Below, piece by piece: positions 20,251 to 31,140 of a stretch of 64,000 nt of DNA; position 1 is the first letter of the stretch, and each line of letters begins with the position of its first letter. The notes beneath the pieces are model-generated. The model was not told the origin of the DNA and searched no databases. It saw only the letters and a program-made list of their open reading frames with translations. The position numbers and the translations under genes were made by a program. This DNA comes from Tillus elongatus (Eukaryota > Arthropoda > Insecta > Coleoptera > Cleridae): contig OZ023269.1 of assembly GCA_964006375.1 (NCBI GenBank), positions 62,421,968-62,485,967 of the forward strand, in the 5' to 3' direction.

Positions 20251-20974
20251 AATGGCTCTACGTCGATGGGAATATTTCCACCGTTAGTGTTAAAACCACA
20301 CTTTGATTCATCGCTCGCGCTTGCAAACCTTCACAGATATAACCCTATACCAGACGTAGAGCGTGGGTGTAATAAGTTTCACTGATTTTCTGATGTGAGT
20401 GGTGAAAAGCGTCGACTAGAAATAATTATTCCTGATGGTTCGTAACAAATCAGTGATATCGAGAAATGAATTCAGAATGAGGATTGCGTCTTACATTAAA
20501 GATACACATCAGTACCCTGCAGTAGAGAACAACATCGACGTGGTAAAGCTGTTTTCGCTATATGCCAACAACAACACTTTAAAATGTGAGATAACATGTC
20601 AGTATCATAGACTTTTCTACCGATGATTCAATGGCACCAATATTGGGGTTTCTAAACGTCTTACCGCTGGTAATTCCATGTTATCGATTTATCGGTGGAT
20701 ATTGTGAGAGTGTAATATTGTGGATAGTTCATACCAGGACAGCAAACCTACGCATACAGTATATGAGTTTACTCGTCTGGTAGTTCCAGGTTATGCGGTT
20801 GATATAAAACCATATAGTAAGATTTTTATGCCTCTTACGACCCGCATTATTTCGCATATAAACGTAAACATTATCGATCAGAATTCAGTACCTGTGACGT
20901 TTCAAGGTGAGGAGATAATTGTGATATTGGAATTGAGACAGAGACCACCATATTATGTTGATTATAAATACTAG
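20251..20974 (+). pseudogene. Penton-like protein copy 2, copy D
   Basis: A second version with the same leader (ATGGCTCTACGTCGATGGG) lies after the retrotransposon. Good stretches: RNEFRMRIASYIKDTHQYPA and NNTLKCEITCQYH (20,435-20,626), then YAVDIKPYSKIFMPLTTRII to PPYYVDYKY (20,720-20,974). It leads straight into MCP. Confidence 0.65.
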
Positions 20975-21040
20975 TAGCAAGCCGCCCCAGCTTCAGTATC
21001 TTCGCTACCTGCATCGAAGACGATTCTATTTTGGGCGCAC

Positions 21041-22158
21041 ATGCAGTAACAAGATTGATTGGGTTACAATGTTAAGCAAACTACTGTGCACACCCTGTGC
21101 ACGGCGAAGCAATCAAAGGAAACGAAATACACAAATAGGCTTCTCAAACCAGTTTGTTTGCCCAGTGAGTTTGCAATCAACCAACAAGATATTTTTTACG
21201 ATTTATCCTCAGCTGTTATACTTATAAATGGCAGTATTAGGACGAGTGGCACGATTGGAGATGTACAAGTAATATCTAATGCAGTAGCCCGATTATGGAA
21301 CATGTGACAAATGGTGGTATAGTTCAGCAATTCGAACACTTTTGGAAGCAAACAGTAATGAAACAAGAGCTATAATTCAAGCCGGCTGGCACCCTACTTC
21401 ATACAATACAATCCTCAAGAATGGCCGTTTTTACTTCTGCATACCTCCTTGCTACTTGTGTAATATTTTCAAAGATTATAGACGGGTATTTTTTCAGCTA
21501 GTTGCTGCCATGGATAACTAAAGCTCAGAGCGAAACAAATTGCTTTATTTTGATTGGAGCAGTCGACGCAATAAGGCATTAAACTTACATAACACTGCAG
21601 GTGAAACTTATCCATCCCAGCGAAGTTATACAGAAACAATTTTACAGTCTATTGCTCTAAATAAAAAGATCCTGGTACCATATAGAAAATGGGAAACGTA
21701 TGAATTACCAAATCTGCATAATCCTACGAAAGGCTTGTGGTCAATCAAAACATTCTCAAACACTGAATGACCTAGCTTTGTTATTGTGATATTCCAAACG
21801 GATCGATAGAATAACGTTAAAAATTTTGATGATGCAGGCATTCGATATATAAGATTCCACTTAAATTCTCAACGAATCCCCACAGAAGGCATATAGAAAC
21901 AGCACTTAATTTCAACGCGCATATGTTGGTAGAGAACTCCAACCTACCTTGGATTACAAAACTTTCGCAAAACATCCCATGTTTGTATTTGATTGCTCCA
22001 AGTATAGGGAATCTGAAAATCCATCTATGGTAGATATAAAAATGGGAAATGGAAAGCACCAGCAACTTGCCAATCATGCAAAATGTTATTTTTTCATTAT
22101 ACATGATTGCATCATTGAGTGTGCCCCACTCTCCAATATCGTGAGCTATATAATGTAG
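21041..22158 (+). pseudogene. MCP: Major capsid protein, copy D
   Basis: Nearly full length but frameshifted. In order: start near 21,041, INGSIRTSGTIGDVQV (21,220), EANSNETRAIIQAGWHPTSY (21,350), CIPPCYLCNIFKDYRR (21,440), LLYFDWSSRRNKA, YETYELPNL-type core with GLWSIKTFSNTE (21,660-21,770), YIRFHLNSQRIPTEG (21,850), MFVFDCSKYRESENPSMVDI (21,980) and a C-terminal block ending near the stop at 22,158. At least four breaks. A hexon-type double jelly-roll is typical of this family. Confidence 0.8.
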
Positions 22159-22186
22159 CTATAAGGTTACTGCAATCGCTCTCAAG

Positions 22187-22345
22187 ATGAGGTGCGTAGT
22201 CGTCGATACTCAGGGTTTTTGATTGCCTGAATTTACACCTAAAGAATTTGAGATTTATAGTGGTTTCTAAACTGAGCATTGTGTGTTTAAACCACATATG
22301 TTTACTACCTGCAGTCATAATCAAGCAACTGTATCGAAATTTTTC
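22187..22345 (+). pseudogene. Z-family gene, N-terminal part, copy D
   Basis: About 30 bp after MCP, same strand. Start MRCVVVDTQGF, then a frame change to EFTPKEFEIYSGF-like and FKPHMFT-like readings. It breaks into reversed ATPase sequence near 22,310. Together with 12,990-13,455 and 1,588-1,957 it shows that Z normally follows MCP. Confidence 0.6.
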
Positions 22346-22545
22346 CATATGTCTGACACAAGTAGAAACTGTCATTATTTTTATGTCGACTCATTCAAAA
22401 ATACGATTTTGTGTTGTCTTGCTTATCACAGGCTACATCATCAAAAATTGAATTGCTCTTTGCATCTGCTGTATCTAATATCTCTTCGTTTTCACTTTTG
22501 TAGCATACAACATCTCCTTTAACATGCTATATTTAGTGAATAGTT
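22300..22545 (-). pseudogene. ATPase fragment, extra copy in D
   Basis: Minus-strand bases match the ATPase from the KEVLCAT block (here KEMLYAT, 22,510-22,535) through CDKQD-like and SFYLC-like blocks, in a shortened and shuffled form. It separates Z from the minor virion protein. The paralogue is in E at 56,115-56,360, so the rearrangement predates the duplication. Confidence 0.6.
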
Positions 22546-22593
22546 AGCTGCTTGGGGTGTGACAAACACTATGAAAGTTAAAAGAAACTTGGT

Positions 22594-23086
22594 ATGGGTG
22601 TGAAATCAAAGACAATCACCAAAAGTAAACGTAGCAGTAAAAAAGTAAAGTGCAAGGGTAAAAAACCATTCGAGAACATACTAAATTTAAAGCAAGGCTC
22701 TATAAAAGTTGGTAAGGAGGTTCCATCTGTGAACAATTTACTGCATCTAACGAGAGCAGTGATTGAAAATTTTGGTGGCCGTAAGAAAGCCAAGACACCT
22801 CGAGTTATCCCATACCGAAAAGTGAAGGTATCTTTCCACTACTACCTCTATCTTTTTGTGTTCCGTCAGCAATAGGTGCTCTGGGGGCGATGCTGCAGAT
22901 ATTGCTAAAGCTCTCAACGATGCTAAATCAGCCAAACAAAAATTGGAAGAATCAGAACCTGATAACTACACGATGAAGGCTATTGCTGTTGGTCAGCGAG
23001 GTAATGGTTTGTATATAGAGAAACAACGAAGCGGTTATGGGTTGTATTTACATAAACCAAAAAACGTATATGTTGTTTACCTCTAA
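22594..23086 (+). pseudogene. Basic, Gly-rich minor virion protein, copy D
   Basis: The N-terminal half (22,594-22,830) is strongly basic: MGVKSKTITKSKRSSKKVKC, then PFENILNLKQGSIKVGKEVP and GGRKKAKTPRVIPY. After a +1-type frame change the C-terminal half reads CSGGDAADIAKALNDAKSAK, QKLEESEPDNYTM and GYGLYLHKP. A hydrophobic/Gly-rich segment followed by an A..DAK.A...LEE helix and a G-x-GLYL-x-P end matches minor capsid/core proteins encoded next to the protease in insect adinto-like elements. A role like adenovirus pVI/pX is inferred by position. Confidence 0.6.
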
Positions 23087-23099
23087 CATATGTAGATCT

Positions 23100-23405
23100 T
23101 GTGAAATTTTTTGATAAAATGAAAATCTACTATTTTAGATGCAAGACACTTTACCATCAGCTGGACCACGTAAAACTGAATCATTCGTCATGAATTAGCA
23201 AACAAAGAGCCTGGCAGTTATTGGGTTGCAGTTAGGAAACGCGGTGATACAGCTGTGTAGTTTGACTCTATGGAAACTTGAAGCCACCAATTGAATTGTT
23301 GTGGTATCTTAAAAACCATACTATATTGTATAATCATGATGTATACCAAAAGTATAATAATTGTGGTCACTTATGTTTAAAATGTTTAAATAAAAGACTT
23401 ACACA
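23100..23405 (+). pseudogene. Adenain-type cysteine protease, copy D
   Basis: Follows the minor virion protein directly. Blocks: GSYWVAVRKRGDTAV (His of the expected G-x-H-W is Tyr), V-FDSM (Asp block, with a stop), PPIELLWYLKNHTILYNHDV and NNCGHLCLKCL with the nucleophile Cys. Family members mature capsid precursors; the protein is usually about 200 residues. Here the start region is scrambled and a stop precedes the Asp block. The His to Tyr change is shared with copy E. Confidence 0.75.
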
Positions 23406-23412
23406 CTAGTGT

Positions 23413-23720
23413 GTAATGACAAATGTAAAGACCTGGTATTCTTCACCTGGCAGTAAAATAAAATCAATAATAGAACGGGGTCAGTAATAAATGCTTATTT
23501 GCAAAATTGTGGATTCCACGGCACCAGGGCAGACGTAGGAACTGTGGAAACAACGGTAATGTAATGACGAAAAATGTAAATACCTGGTGTTTTCACCTGA
23601 CAGTAAAAATAAAATAAATGAGAGAACGGGGTCAGTAATAAATGCTAACTTTCAAAATTGTGGATTCCACGGCACCACGGACCTGGTGTGGGCAGACGTA
23701 GGAAATGTGGAAAGAGCAAC
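23413..23720. repeat. Two tandem 148-bp units after the protease, copy D
   Basis: Units begin GTAATGAC at 23,413 and 23,561. Each has an ACCTGGT...TTCACCTG block, GAACGGGGTCAGTAATAAAT and TTGTGGATTCCACGGCACCA. The second carries an extra CGGACCTGGTGT. Same arrangement in E at 57,232 and 57,380. Possibly the terminal region of the element. No gene called. Confidence 0.8.
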
Positions 23721-24390
23721 TTTTTCACAAGGGCAATGTACTGACGACAAACAAGAGAACGGGGTGGCAATGAGCGCGAATTTGAGACAGATGTAGCGAG
23801 GTAGAATAGGGAGACTCTGTCTAATTTTTCATACGAAATGCCCTTGCTTTTATATGATGCTGATACACCTTCTCAATGCTAGAGACGCGCACGCCGGTTA
23901 ATTGAGGCGAAATTCCCGTGTATCAGACGTTGCTTTCGCAACACTGAAAACGACATTAGGTTCATATTGCAGTGTATTCTATATGACTTCGCCTATACCA
24001 TTTCTCCTTATTAAACATTCTCATAAATTACCTAACAACAATGGCATATACATCATATTTAATAAAATATTCTAACAACTTACAAATTTACACAGAAAAT
24101 CATTTCATGTCCTACTTACATTCATTATTATTTACAGTATTTTAGTATAATCAGAATCAGGGAACTAGAATATCAGGAATAAGTGCATATTACCTGTTAA
24201 AATCCATTTACAAATATAGTTGCAAGTATTTATTTTATGAGGCATTTCGACCTGCTCTACCATTAAATCAGTATTGTTTTCATCAACAATATGGGGTGAA
24301 AAATAATTAGATTTATATTATTTTCTCTACACGGCCGGTTACCATTGAAAAACATAACATATTTGTATAAATGATTTAGTACAGCCACGT
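23721..24390. repeat. Flank inverted relative to 33,700-34,780 and 60,680-61,240
   Basis: From about 23,870 the minus strand reproduces the sequence found on plus at 33,760-34,770 and 60,720-61,190 (for example the GGAGAC...ACC/TATTTCATAA blocks). It therefore forms long inverted repeats around the spacer between D and B. The paralogue in the same orientation is 57,750-58,220. No gene. Confidence 0.75.
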
Positions 24391-25189
24391 TAACGATAAC
24401 ATTCCCGGGTAGGGCGGATACAGGATCCACAAGTGCGAGAGAAAAAACAAGCGTGAAGTCTACGGTTGGTTACCTGTAATAGACGCTCGAGTAACGTCTG
24501 TGCGAAATTACCACTAAGTCGTATAACGTTCCCTGGGAGTGCCGCCTATACGATGTTTTAGGGACTACAAAGTAGGTTGGCGCTGGGTCTTCACTATATT
24601 TCGAACTACTGAAATTGGCAAACACAATAACAGACAAGAAGGGCATGTCATTTCGATCGACACACTTCAGAGGGCATAATAATAATGGAGGAGCAAAACG
24701 TATAAACGTTCGTTGCAGGTGCCGCATATAGGATGTTTTAGGGACAACAAAGTAGGTGGAGTCTCACCTGGGCGCTGACTTGGCGGCGGCTGCATTGTGA
24801 ACTACGCTTAACTACGAACTGAGAAGAACAAGAAGAAGGTGGTCAATATTTGTTTAAGCATACAAGGCCGTGCCACCTCTGGAAGTGGTGTGGTCATTGC
24901 GGTATGCCTTTATAGATAGATGTTGTCCGGCACGAATGTCGGGGCCGGATTAGTTGAGAGTGACCTACGTCAACAGCGCCGCGTAACAAAAACGTAGTCG
25001 ATTTCAGTGCGGACCGTCATAACAATCGACACCCATTTAAAGGGCAACACAAAATCCGAAACATGACTACAGGGGTAAAGTTACGTAAGCAACAACCGAA
25101 AAATATAGTTAAAGACCAAAGAAGAAGAAAAACGGACCGTCACTATCGTTCCGACGTTTGTCCTGTATACTGTACGACAAGATATTAAC
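24391..25189. repeat. GC-richer duplicated stretch (paralogue 58,230-59,090)
   Basis: Contains two direct copies of GATGTTTTAGGGAC(T/A)ACAAA with GTAGGT following (near 24,555 and 24,735). Plus-strand 24,995-25,135 reads IDTHLKGNTKSET-like and, in the paralogue, RTEIDYVVINRHPFKGQH, which resembles the I-D-Y-V block of a LINE endonuclease. Weak. Confidence 0.4.
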
Positions 25190-25480
25190 CTATGATCTTG
25201 TAAATCAACATCACCATGGACTTTTCGGAAACATTTGTTTTTGAACAACTCTGTTGAAATGTTTTAAATTTGTAGAACGTCCGAATTTTTCAATAGGAAT
25301 GTTGAAACTGATTAAAAACACAAATCTGCTTCTTTATATAACACTTACCTCCCTCATTTCTTCAATAATTCATTTAATTCATTGTTATTCGTGTTATTAC
25401 CAGCTGCCTAAGAAGCCACAATATGGGCTGTGTGGGCTGGTTAATCTACATGCCAAATATATAATGTTCTGTTGGAAATG
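25190..25480. repeat. Repeated module (MDFSETF relic), second copy
   Basis: Paralogue of 14,341-14,640. Here a frame from 25,254 stays open for 192 codons to 25,832, running through this module, the ORF2 linker and the EIKEHAY module. It is a chance joining of three unrelated parts, with a hydrophobic stretch (LLLYITLTSLISSIIHLIHC) near its start. Confidence 0.5.
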
Positions 25481-25640
25481 CATCAAGGACGAACCTAGCC
25501 CCAAGGAATCTGCCTCATTTCCGTCCAGTATCAAAGAAATTATACTTGAAAAATATTCAATACGTACACTAGCTACACATCAGAAACCCCACCGACAAAC
25601 GATACGCAAACAAACTCATCAAACAAGAACTAACGATGTG
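25481..25640 (+). pseudogene. Jockey-like ORF2 linker, second copy
   Basis: Same block as 14,641-14,850; the IRNPTDKR reading is here interrupted (ACGATACGC in place of ACGAGAAGC). It joins the EIKEHAY module at the same point as in D, so the junction is shared. Confidence 0.5.
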
Positions 25641-26470
25641 AGCGAGTCTAACTTAAGACAGTTCCTGTTGGAAATAAAAGAGCACGCTTATATAGATGAA
25701 CGCCAATCTGAAGGTGAAGACTTTTACAGTAAAAATATAGTTGAATTGTGTGCTGTATACTTGGCCGTACTGCCCCACCCAGTTCTTTGCGTTATCTTAC
25801 ACTCATTACGCCTCAGAGTTATCTTTAACTAAGCTATTCTAAAGAATATTTACCAGAAGTGGCAAAATATCACTACAGAAATTGATGGACCAATGGGGAT
25901 ATATATTTATGGAGTCTTAAAATGATTATAATAGATTTTGAAAGTTGGCACAGCAACCGAGCAGAAAAATACAACCAATGAGAGCGGTTGGTAGAAAGAG
26001 GAAGAAATGGAACAACAAAATCTACTTAACAGCCAATGTAACATTAGTAAGCTCGGTCAAAGTCGAAACGTAAAAGATGCTTGATGAAAACATGAAAGTT
26101 GATTGTGATTGTATAAACATGATGTGTCATATGAATGAAAACGACGGTCCTGATTTTAGAGAACTTCGACCACCAAATGTGAGAGAAGTGAGAACCTATT
26201 TCGATAGCGACGACTGCATGAAATGGTCTGGCTTAGCAACAATACCTCTACACAACGATCACCTAGTTGAAACATTACCAAAATCAAGGCTGATATGGTT
26301 TGTATAAACTTATCTTTCTGTTTGAGAGACACCTGATTGGTGAAGGCTCATACTAACTGATTTCCATCTGTGCACATCCAAGTACATTTTGATATGTATA
26401 TCAACTGGTTCTCTTATATGTCTAACTGTATAATAATAACAAATATGTTAATATACTTTTGTGTTAAGTG
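25641..26470 (+). pseudogene. Unknown module EIKEHAY...YFDSDDC, most complete copy
   Basis: In order: LLEIKEHAYIDERQSEGEDF, SKNIVELCAVYLAVL, FESWHSNRAE, RLVERGRNGTT, then an open 76 codons (26,077-26,307): MKVDCDCINMMCHMNENDG, ELRPPNVREVRTYFDSDDCM, KWSGLATIPLHNDHLVET. This links the parts seen separately in A/B (11,840; 40,205) and D/E (14,851; 48,905), and puts them upstream of the polymerase start at 26,588. Not recognised; possibly one virus gene, Cys-rich in the middle. Confidence 0.45.
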
Positions 26471-26587
26471 TAACAGTTCATTGGAAAATAAATATCTCAA
26501 ATATATCTGTTAGTAAAGGTATATACCAGAAAATGTTGTTTTTTAATTTAGTAGCTAAGCAACCTTCATTGTCACAAATAAAATCAT

Positions 26588-26660
26588 ATGAAGTATTGTG
26601 AATCGTGCTCGTTACAAGTGAAAAGCAGTGTGTGCTTTGGACATAATAACCAAAAGAAAT
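26588..26660 (+). pseudogene. DNA polymerase start fragment
   Basis: Starts MKYCESCSLQVKSSVCFG at 26,588, matching 12,493 and 40,861, and breaks off into unrelated sequence by about 26,660. Here Met-Lys replaces Met-Arg. Confidence 0.5.
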
Positions 26661-26934
26661 GTATGATGATATCCAGGAGTAATAAGAACTGGACTGTTAA
26701 GAAAAACCTAAACCAGGCAAGAAGCTAGCAGCGTGCAGTTTAGTAAAAACCTTTAAAAAGTTAGAGAAAACCCAGAACATAAGTAAAAGTTTTATGGAGG
26801 CTGTATATTTACCAAGATAACTGCTGAAGAACTTCAAGCAAGGCAATTAGCAGGTATAACGAGAAAACAGCCAATAGTGGAAAATCCCAACAAGACGCCG
26901 CAGTTTGAATTTCAGGTATTTCATCAATTAATAA
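26661..26934 (+). other. Non-repeated stretch with an ORF trace
   Basis: Plus-strand reading has KTFKKLEKTQNISKSFMEAV, TAEELQARQLAGITRKQPIV and NPNKTPQFEFQVFHQLITK with one frame break. The composition is protein-like but I do not recognise it. It ends at the foldback satellite. Confidence 0.3.
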
Positions 26935-28455
26935 CAAAATAACAGCTCAGAACTGGCATGGACGTGGGAATCCGACTATCTAATTCAAACAAAGCAATGT
27001 TTAATCTATTTGGTCCGGACAGATTTTCCTGGAAAATTAGCCACGAAAATCTGCCCATTCCAAATTGATTAAAGATTGCTTTGTTTTAATTAGCCAGTCG
27101 GATTCTTCGGTCCATGCCAGTTCTCAGCTGGCTTTTAATTAAAAGTCAGCTCAGAACTGACATGGACCTGTGAATCCGACTATCTAATTAAAACAAAGCA
27201 ATGTTTAATCTATTTGGACCGGGAGATTTTCATGCTGACATTTAATTAAAAGTCATTCAGAATTCGTATGGACGGGGAATGCGACTGTCTAATTTAAAAA
27301 AAGCAATGTTTAATCTATTTGGAATGGGCAGATTTTCATGGCAGCTTTTTCTGGAAAATTACCCAGGAAAATCTGACATTCCAAATTGATTAAACATTAA
27401 TTAGACAAATTAATTAGACAAATTAATGTTTAATCTATTTGGAATGGCAGATTTTTCTGCCTAATTTTCCAGGAAAATCTGCCCATAGATTACAAAATGC
27501 TTTGTTTAAATTAGACAATCGGATTCCCCCATCCATACCAGTTCTGAGCTGGCTTTTAATTAATTAATAAGTCAGCATGATAATCTGTCGGTCCAAATAG
27601 ACTAACAAAGCAATGGAAAATTATCCAGGAAAATCTGCCCTGTCCAAATAGATTAAACATTGCTTTGTTTTACTAGACAGTCGGATTCCCACGGCCATGC
27701 CCAGTTCTGGGCTGACTTTCAGAACTGTTATGGACGGGGGAATCCGACTTCTAATTAAAATAAAAGCAATGTTTAATCTATTTGGAAATGGCAGATTTTC
27801 CTGGCTAAGGCCCGGTACAAATGGATTAAACATTGTTTTGTTTTAATTACTTAGTCGGATTTTTACGTCCACGCCAGTTCTAAGCTGACTTTTAAATAAA
27901 AGCCAGCTCAGAACTGGAAAATTAGCCAGGATAATCTGCCCATTCCAAATTGATTGAACATTGCTTTGTTTTAATTAGCCAGTCGGCTTCCCCGGGCCAT
28001 ACCAGTTCTGAGCTGGCTTTTAATTAAAAGTCGGCTCAGAACTGGCATGAACGTGGGAATTCGACTAAGTAATTAAAACAAAACAATGTTTAATCTATTT
28101 GTACCGGGCAGATTATTCTAGAAAATTAGCCAGGAAAATCTGCCATTCCAAATGTATTAAACATTAATAGACAAATTAATTAGACAATTTAATTACACAA
28201 ATTAATATTTAATCTATTTTCCAGAAAAATCTGCCAGGAAAATCTGGCCATAGATTAAACATTGCCTTGTTTTAATTAGATAATCGGATTCCCCCGTCCA
28301 TACCAGTTCTGAGCTGGCTTCTTATTAAAAGTCAGCGCAGAACTGACATGGACGTGGGAATCCGGCTATCTAATTAAAACAAAGCATAGTTTAATCTATT
28401 TGGACCGGGCAGATTTTTCTGGAAAGTTAGCCAGGAAAATATGCCCATTCGAAGT
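26935..28455. repeat. Foldback satellite of alternating palindromes
   Basis: About 1.5 kb of alternating inverted modules. One is centred on CTTTTAATTAAAAG with arms CAGTTCTGAGCTGGC; the other has arms GGGCAGATTTTCCTGGC with AATTTTCCAGGAAAATCTGC. They are linked by CAAAGCAATGTTTAATCTATTTGG in either orientation. Cores recur near 27,125, 27,240, 27,545, 27,715, 27,890, 28,020 and 28,320. Coding frames here are incidental. Consistent with a foldback-type element or hairpin satellite. Confidence 0.85.
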
Positions 28456-28539
28456 AGTTTTTGGTCCATCTCAACCTCTATGATTAAGTAAATATTATCC
28501 CCATCATCAATGTTTTCCAATCATTTTTATTTCTATTCA

Positions 28540-29490
28540 TTTCCATATCTCGCCTGCCCACGGTATTTTATTAGATGTATAGATCATCCTTAATCCCTCA
28601 CTTTATACAGAGGCCACTGTTGTCCATTCGGTGTCTGGCTAATTTTTCTCTACAAGGATACACAATGTTGATTGCTTTAAATGTTGCCCCTCTCCACTCA
28701 GTCGATACGATTGGCATACTCGTGTTTTCCATACTATATTTCACTGTATTTCATTCTTTATTTTGGACTCCTTACTTTTTCCGGTGCATTATACAAATGT
28801 TATTGACTGTTGCAATATTTGTTTGCAGTAAAAATCTTTTAATGCTTTTAAAATTATGAATAGTGATTGACTCTGGCCCTTCAAATATTTTATTACATAT
28901 AAAGATGAACTAAAACTTGTTTTCTCTGTTCTTCCAAGCACTATGATAGATATATCGTAAAAAAAGGTGTTGTCGATTTAATTTCTACCTTAATGAGTCT
29001 AAGTCCCCCCTCTTCGGAGTTGGAAATAAAGTTGTGGTCTTCAAACCCTATATAATGACCCGTGTCATAAAATTTTTCCAGTTATTTGTACAATGCTTTG
29101 ACTATTCTTGTGACTTAACGGAATTATCTGTGCAAGATACCACACTTTAGACATAATAAACGTGTTTATAATACTAAACTAATTTAATAAAATCCATGTC
29201 ACTAAGATTTTCAGGGCATATTTTTGTAACCTATTTCTATAGTTTTTTCCAGTTAGCTTCAATCATTGTGTTTAAATCTGGCCTTTATGATTAGACCAAA
29301 AATGTGTGCTTCTTCTTCCATCCTAAAATTACATGTAATGACAACAAGCTAGATTTGCTCACGTTTATTTTAGCATTCGTAGGCTCTTTCTTATACATAT
29401 TTTATTTTACCAAGATTTTCTGTATCTGTGTTGTTTTATGTAGATTATTACGTCGTCGTCATATGCTATACATTTGTGATTTTTATTGAT
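28540..29490 (-). pseudogene. LINE reverse transcriptase, C-terminal region (L1/Tx1-like)
   Basis: Minus strand: an A-Y-D-D-D box variant (IAYDDDVIIYIKQ, near 29,465), then NYRNRLQKYALKILVTW, SIINTFIMSKVWYLAQIIPL (about 29,110-29,190), a GGLRLIKVEIKS block after a frameshift (about 29,000), then EWRGATFKAINIVYPC and SGLCIKxGIKDDL, a zinc-finger-like end (about 28,600-28,700). The order is RT palm, thumb, then Cys motif. Many stops. It differs from the Jockey-like family elsewhere in the window and has no duplicate here. Confidence 0.65.
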
Positions 29491-29774
29491 AATACTTTTT
29501 TTTAATTCATTTATTTTTACTGCCATAGTTGGCGTAACTCTACACACGACATACACACCTGAACTACTTATATGGCTTCACTGTTGGTTTTCATTTACGA
29601 AGGACGTGCCAGTGCGTAAGCCAGCTGGAGAAAGTTGCCCTTCTGAATTCTAGATGTTGTAGGATGTTCTTCAAAGTTTCTGTAACCCGTTTCCCTGTTT
29701 GACAGCATTCTCAGTCAGAACAAAATTAAATTAATACGAAATCACGACAACTACAAATACAATTCTGTTGCTAT
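29491..29774. other. Unique non-coding stretch
   Basis: Nothing recognised between the LINE fragment and the duplicated block that begins at 29,775. Confidence 0.5.
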
Positions 29775-29924
29775 GTATTGATCAAAAAATTTATTCAAAA
29801 TGAAAATAAAATAAAACAAAAATTACGGACGACGCCTTCAAAATGTCTACGTGATGTATGTCAATATTTAATATAAAGATAGAAGTAACTCTGACAGTAA
29901 GTTATTATAGTTATATAATTGTTT

Positions 29925-29992
29925 ACTGTTATTATTTAATTATTTTATTGTTGTAATTGTTATTACAACAATAAAATAACTAAACAATAACA
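29925..29992. repeat. Long hairpin in duplicated block, copy 2
   Basis: CTGTTATTATTTAATTATTT is mirrored by AAATAACTAAACAATAACAG. Arms are ~31 bp with two mismatches around a short TTGTTA centre. In copy 1 (3,027-3,087) the right arm is shortened to ACAATAACAATAACAG. Confidence 0.8.
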
Positions 29993-30089
29993 GCAATTTA
30001 GCAGACTCTACACAATGAAAATATCGACACACATTAACTCATTATCTTGCAAGTTAAAATAAAATTTTTAATTTATTTTGTTTGATTTG

Positions 30090-30900
30090 TTTAATTAGGA
30101 AGAAGAATATCCAAGAAAGGGGATACCAAATCAGTTTGCTTATTTAAAACAAGGTAGTTAATGTCGTGTATGTGCTTTTTTACTTCTAAGGCTTCAAAAA
30201 AGTCGTTTACGCTATCATTACAAAAATGTTGTGGTTTTATGCGGTTATTGTCTATGTTGGGTACCGATAATAGTTTTGCAAATGTAGATTTGTCATCGTG
30301 GTTATTTCTAAATGCAGACATATGTTCTTTGTGTCGGTTGTTAAAATTTCTAGAAGTTTGCCCGATGTAGATTGCGTTACAATGTGTACAAGCTGCAAAT
30401 TCCAGCTTTTGCCAAAAAGCAAAATTTTTATTTCAGTTTAAATAACAAATCACGTGTCGTGTTGTAAGATTTAAAAGCTACGTTTGTATTTGAACAGGTA
30501 TTTTTGAAATGTTTCCTGAAATGGTTGCAAAATAAGTTATAGAAACATACTGTTGTCTTTTTGTCTCTAGTATTTGCATAAATTGAATTAATCGCTAATT
30601 TGATTTATTTTCTCTCTATCATTATGTTTATTATTTTAACAGAGTAGCCAAGTAAATGTATTTGCTTAATTATTGAAATTTCTTTTTCAAAGTTGTTTTG
30701 GGTCACGAGTATTAAAAACCTTTTGTCTTCTTCACGGACCACCATATAACAAGTTAGAACCCCATGAAACATTGTACGAGGAATATAACCAAAAGACTGA
30801 AAGAAAGATTACCCTCTTTCGATCAAATATACAGAAAATCTAAAGAAAAGTCATAAACTATTCTCCAAAACAGAAATAAACGTCTGGACGCAGCAAGAGC
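30090..30900 (-). pseudogene. Penelope-like element, GIY-YIG end, best copy
   Basis: Minus strand reads AFKSYNTTRDLLFKLK (near 30,470), then FAACTHCNAIYIGQTSRNFN (30,340-30,400) and NRHKEHMSAFRNNHDDKSTF within the open frame 30,091-30,321, ending in an acidic C-terminal tail. C-x2-C before IYIGQTSR and R...H after are hallmarks of the Penelope GIY-YIG domain. Upstream to 30,900 is probably RT C-terminus but is too decayed to frame. Confidence 0.75.
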
Positions 30901-30959
30901 ATTATGGAAGTGAATTTTCATAATAATGTTTGCTATTAAAAAGCAAATATGTCTTTAAT

Positions 30960-31140
30960 GCAAACGTACAAAAAATTCCGAAATTAAACTTAAAATATTT
31001 TCGAGAAAACTGGTTTCCTAGCCAACAAACCTATGGTTAATAGCAAATTGAATTATTTAAATTTGAAGTATTTAGTGAAAATTGGCTACCAAGACGCACT
31101 TACGGCGTCTCGATTTTTTCTTACAAACATTCTCCATATG
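30960..31140. repeat. 226-bp repeat remnant, copy 2
   Basis: Paralogue of 4,105-4,330 lacking the first ~80 bp, a clean deletion between TTTAATGCAA and ACGTACAAAA. Confidence 0.7.

Noticed and set aside
23587..23796. A zinc-finger-like small protein after the protease
   Set aside because: The frame is created by the second 148-bp tandem unit and is not kept in copy E.
25254..25832. A 192-codon gene
   Set aside because: The frame runs by chance through three unrelated repeated modules, each of which continues in other frames in its paralogues.
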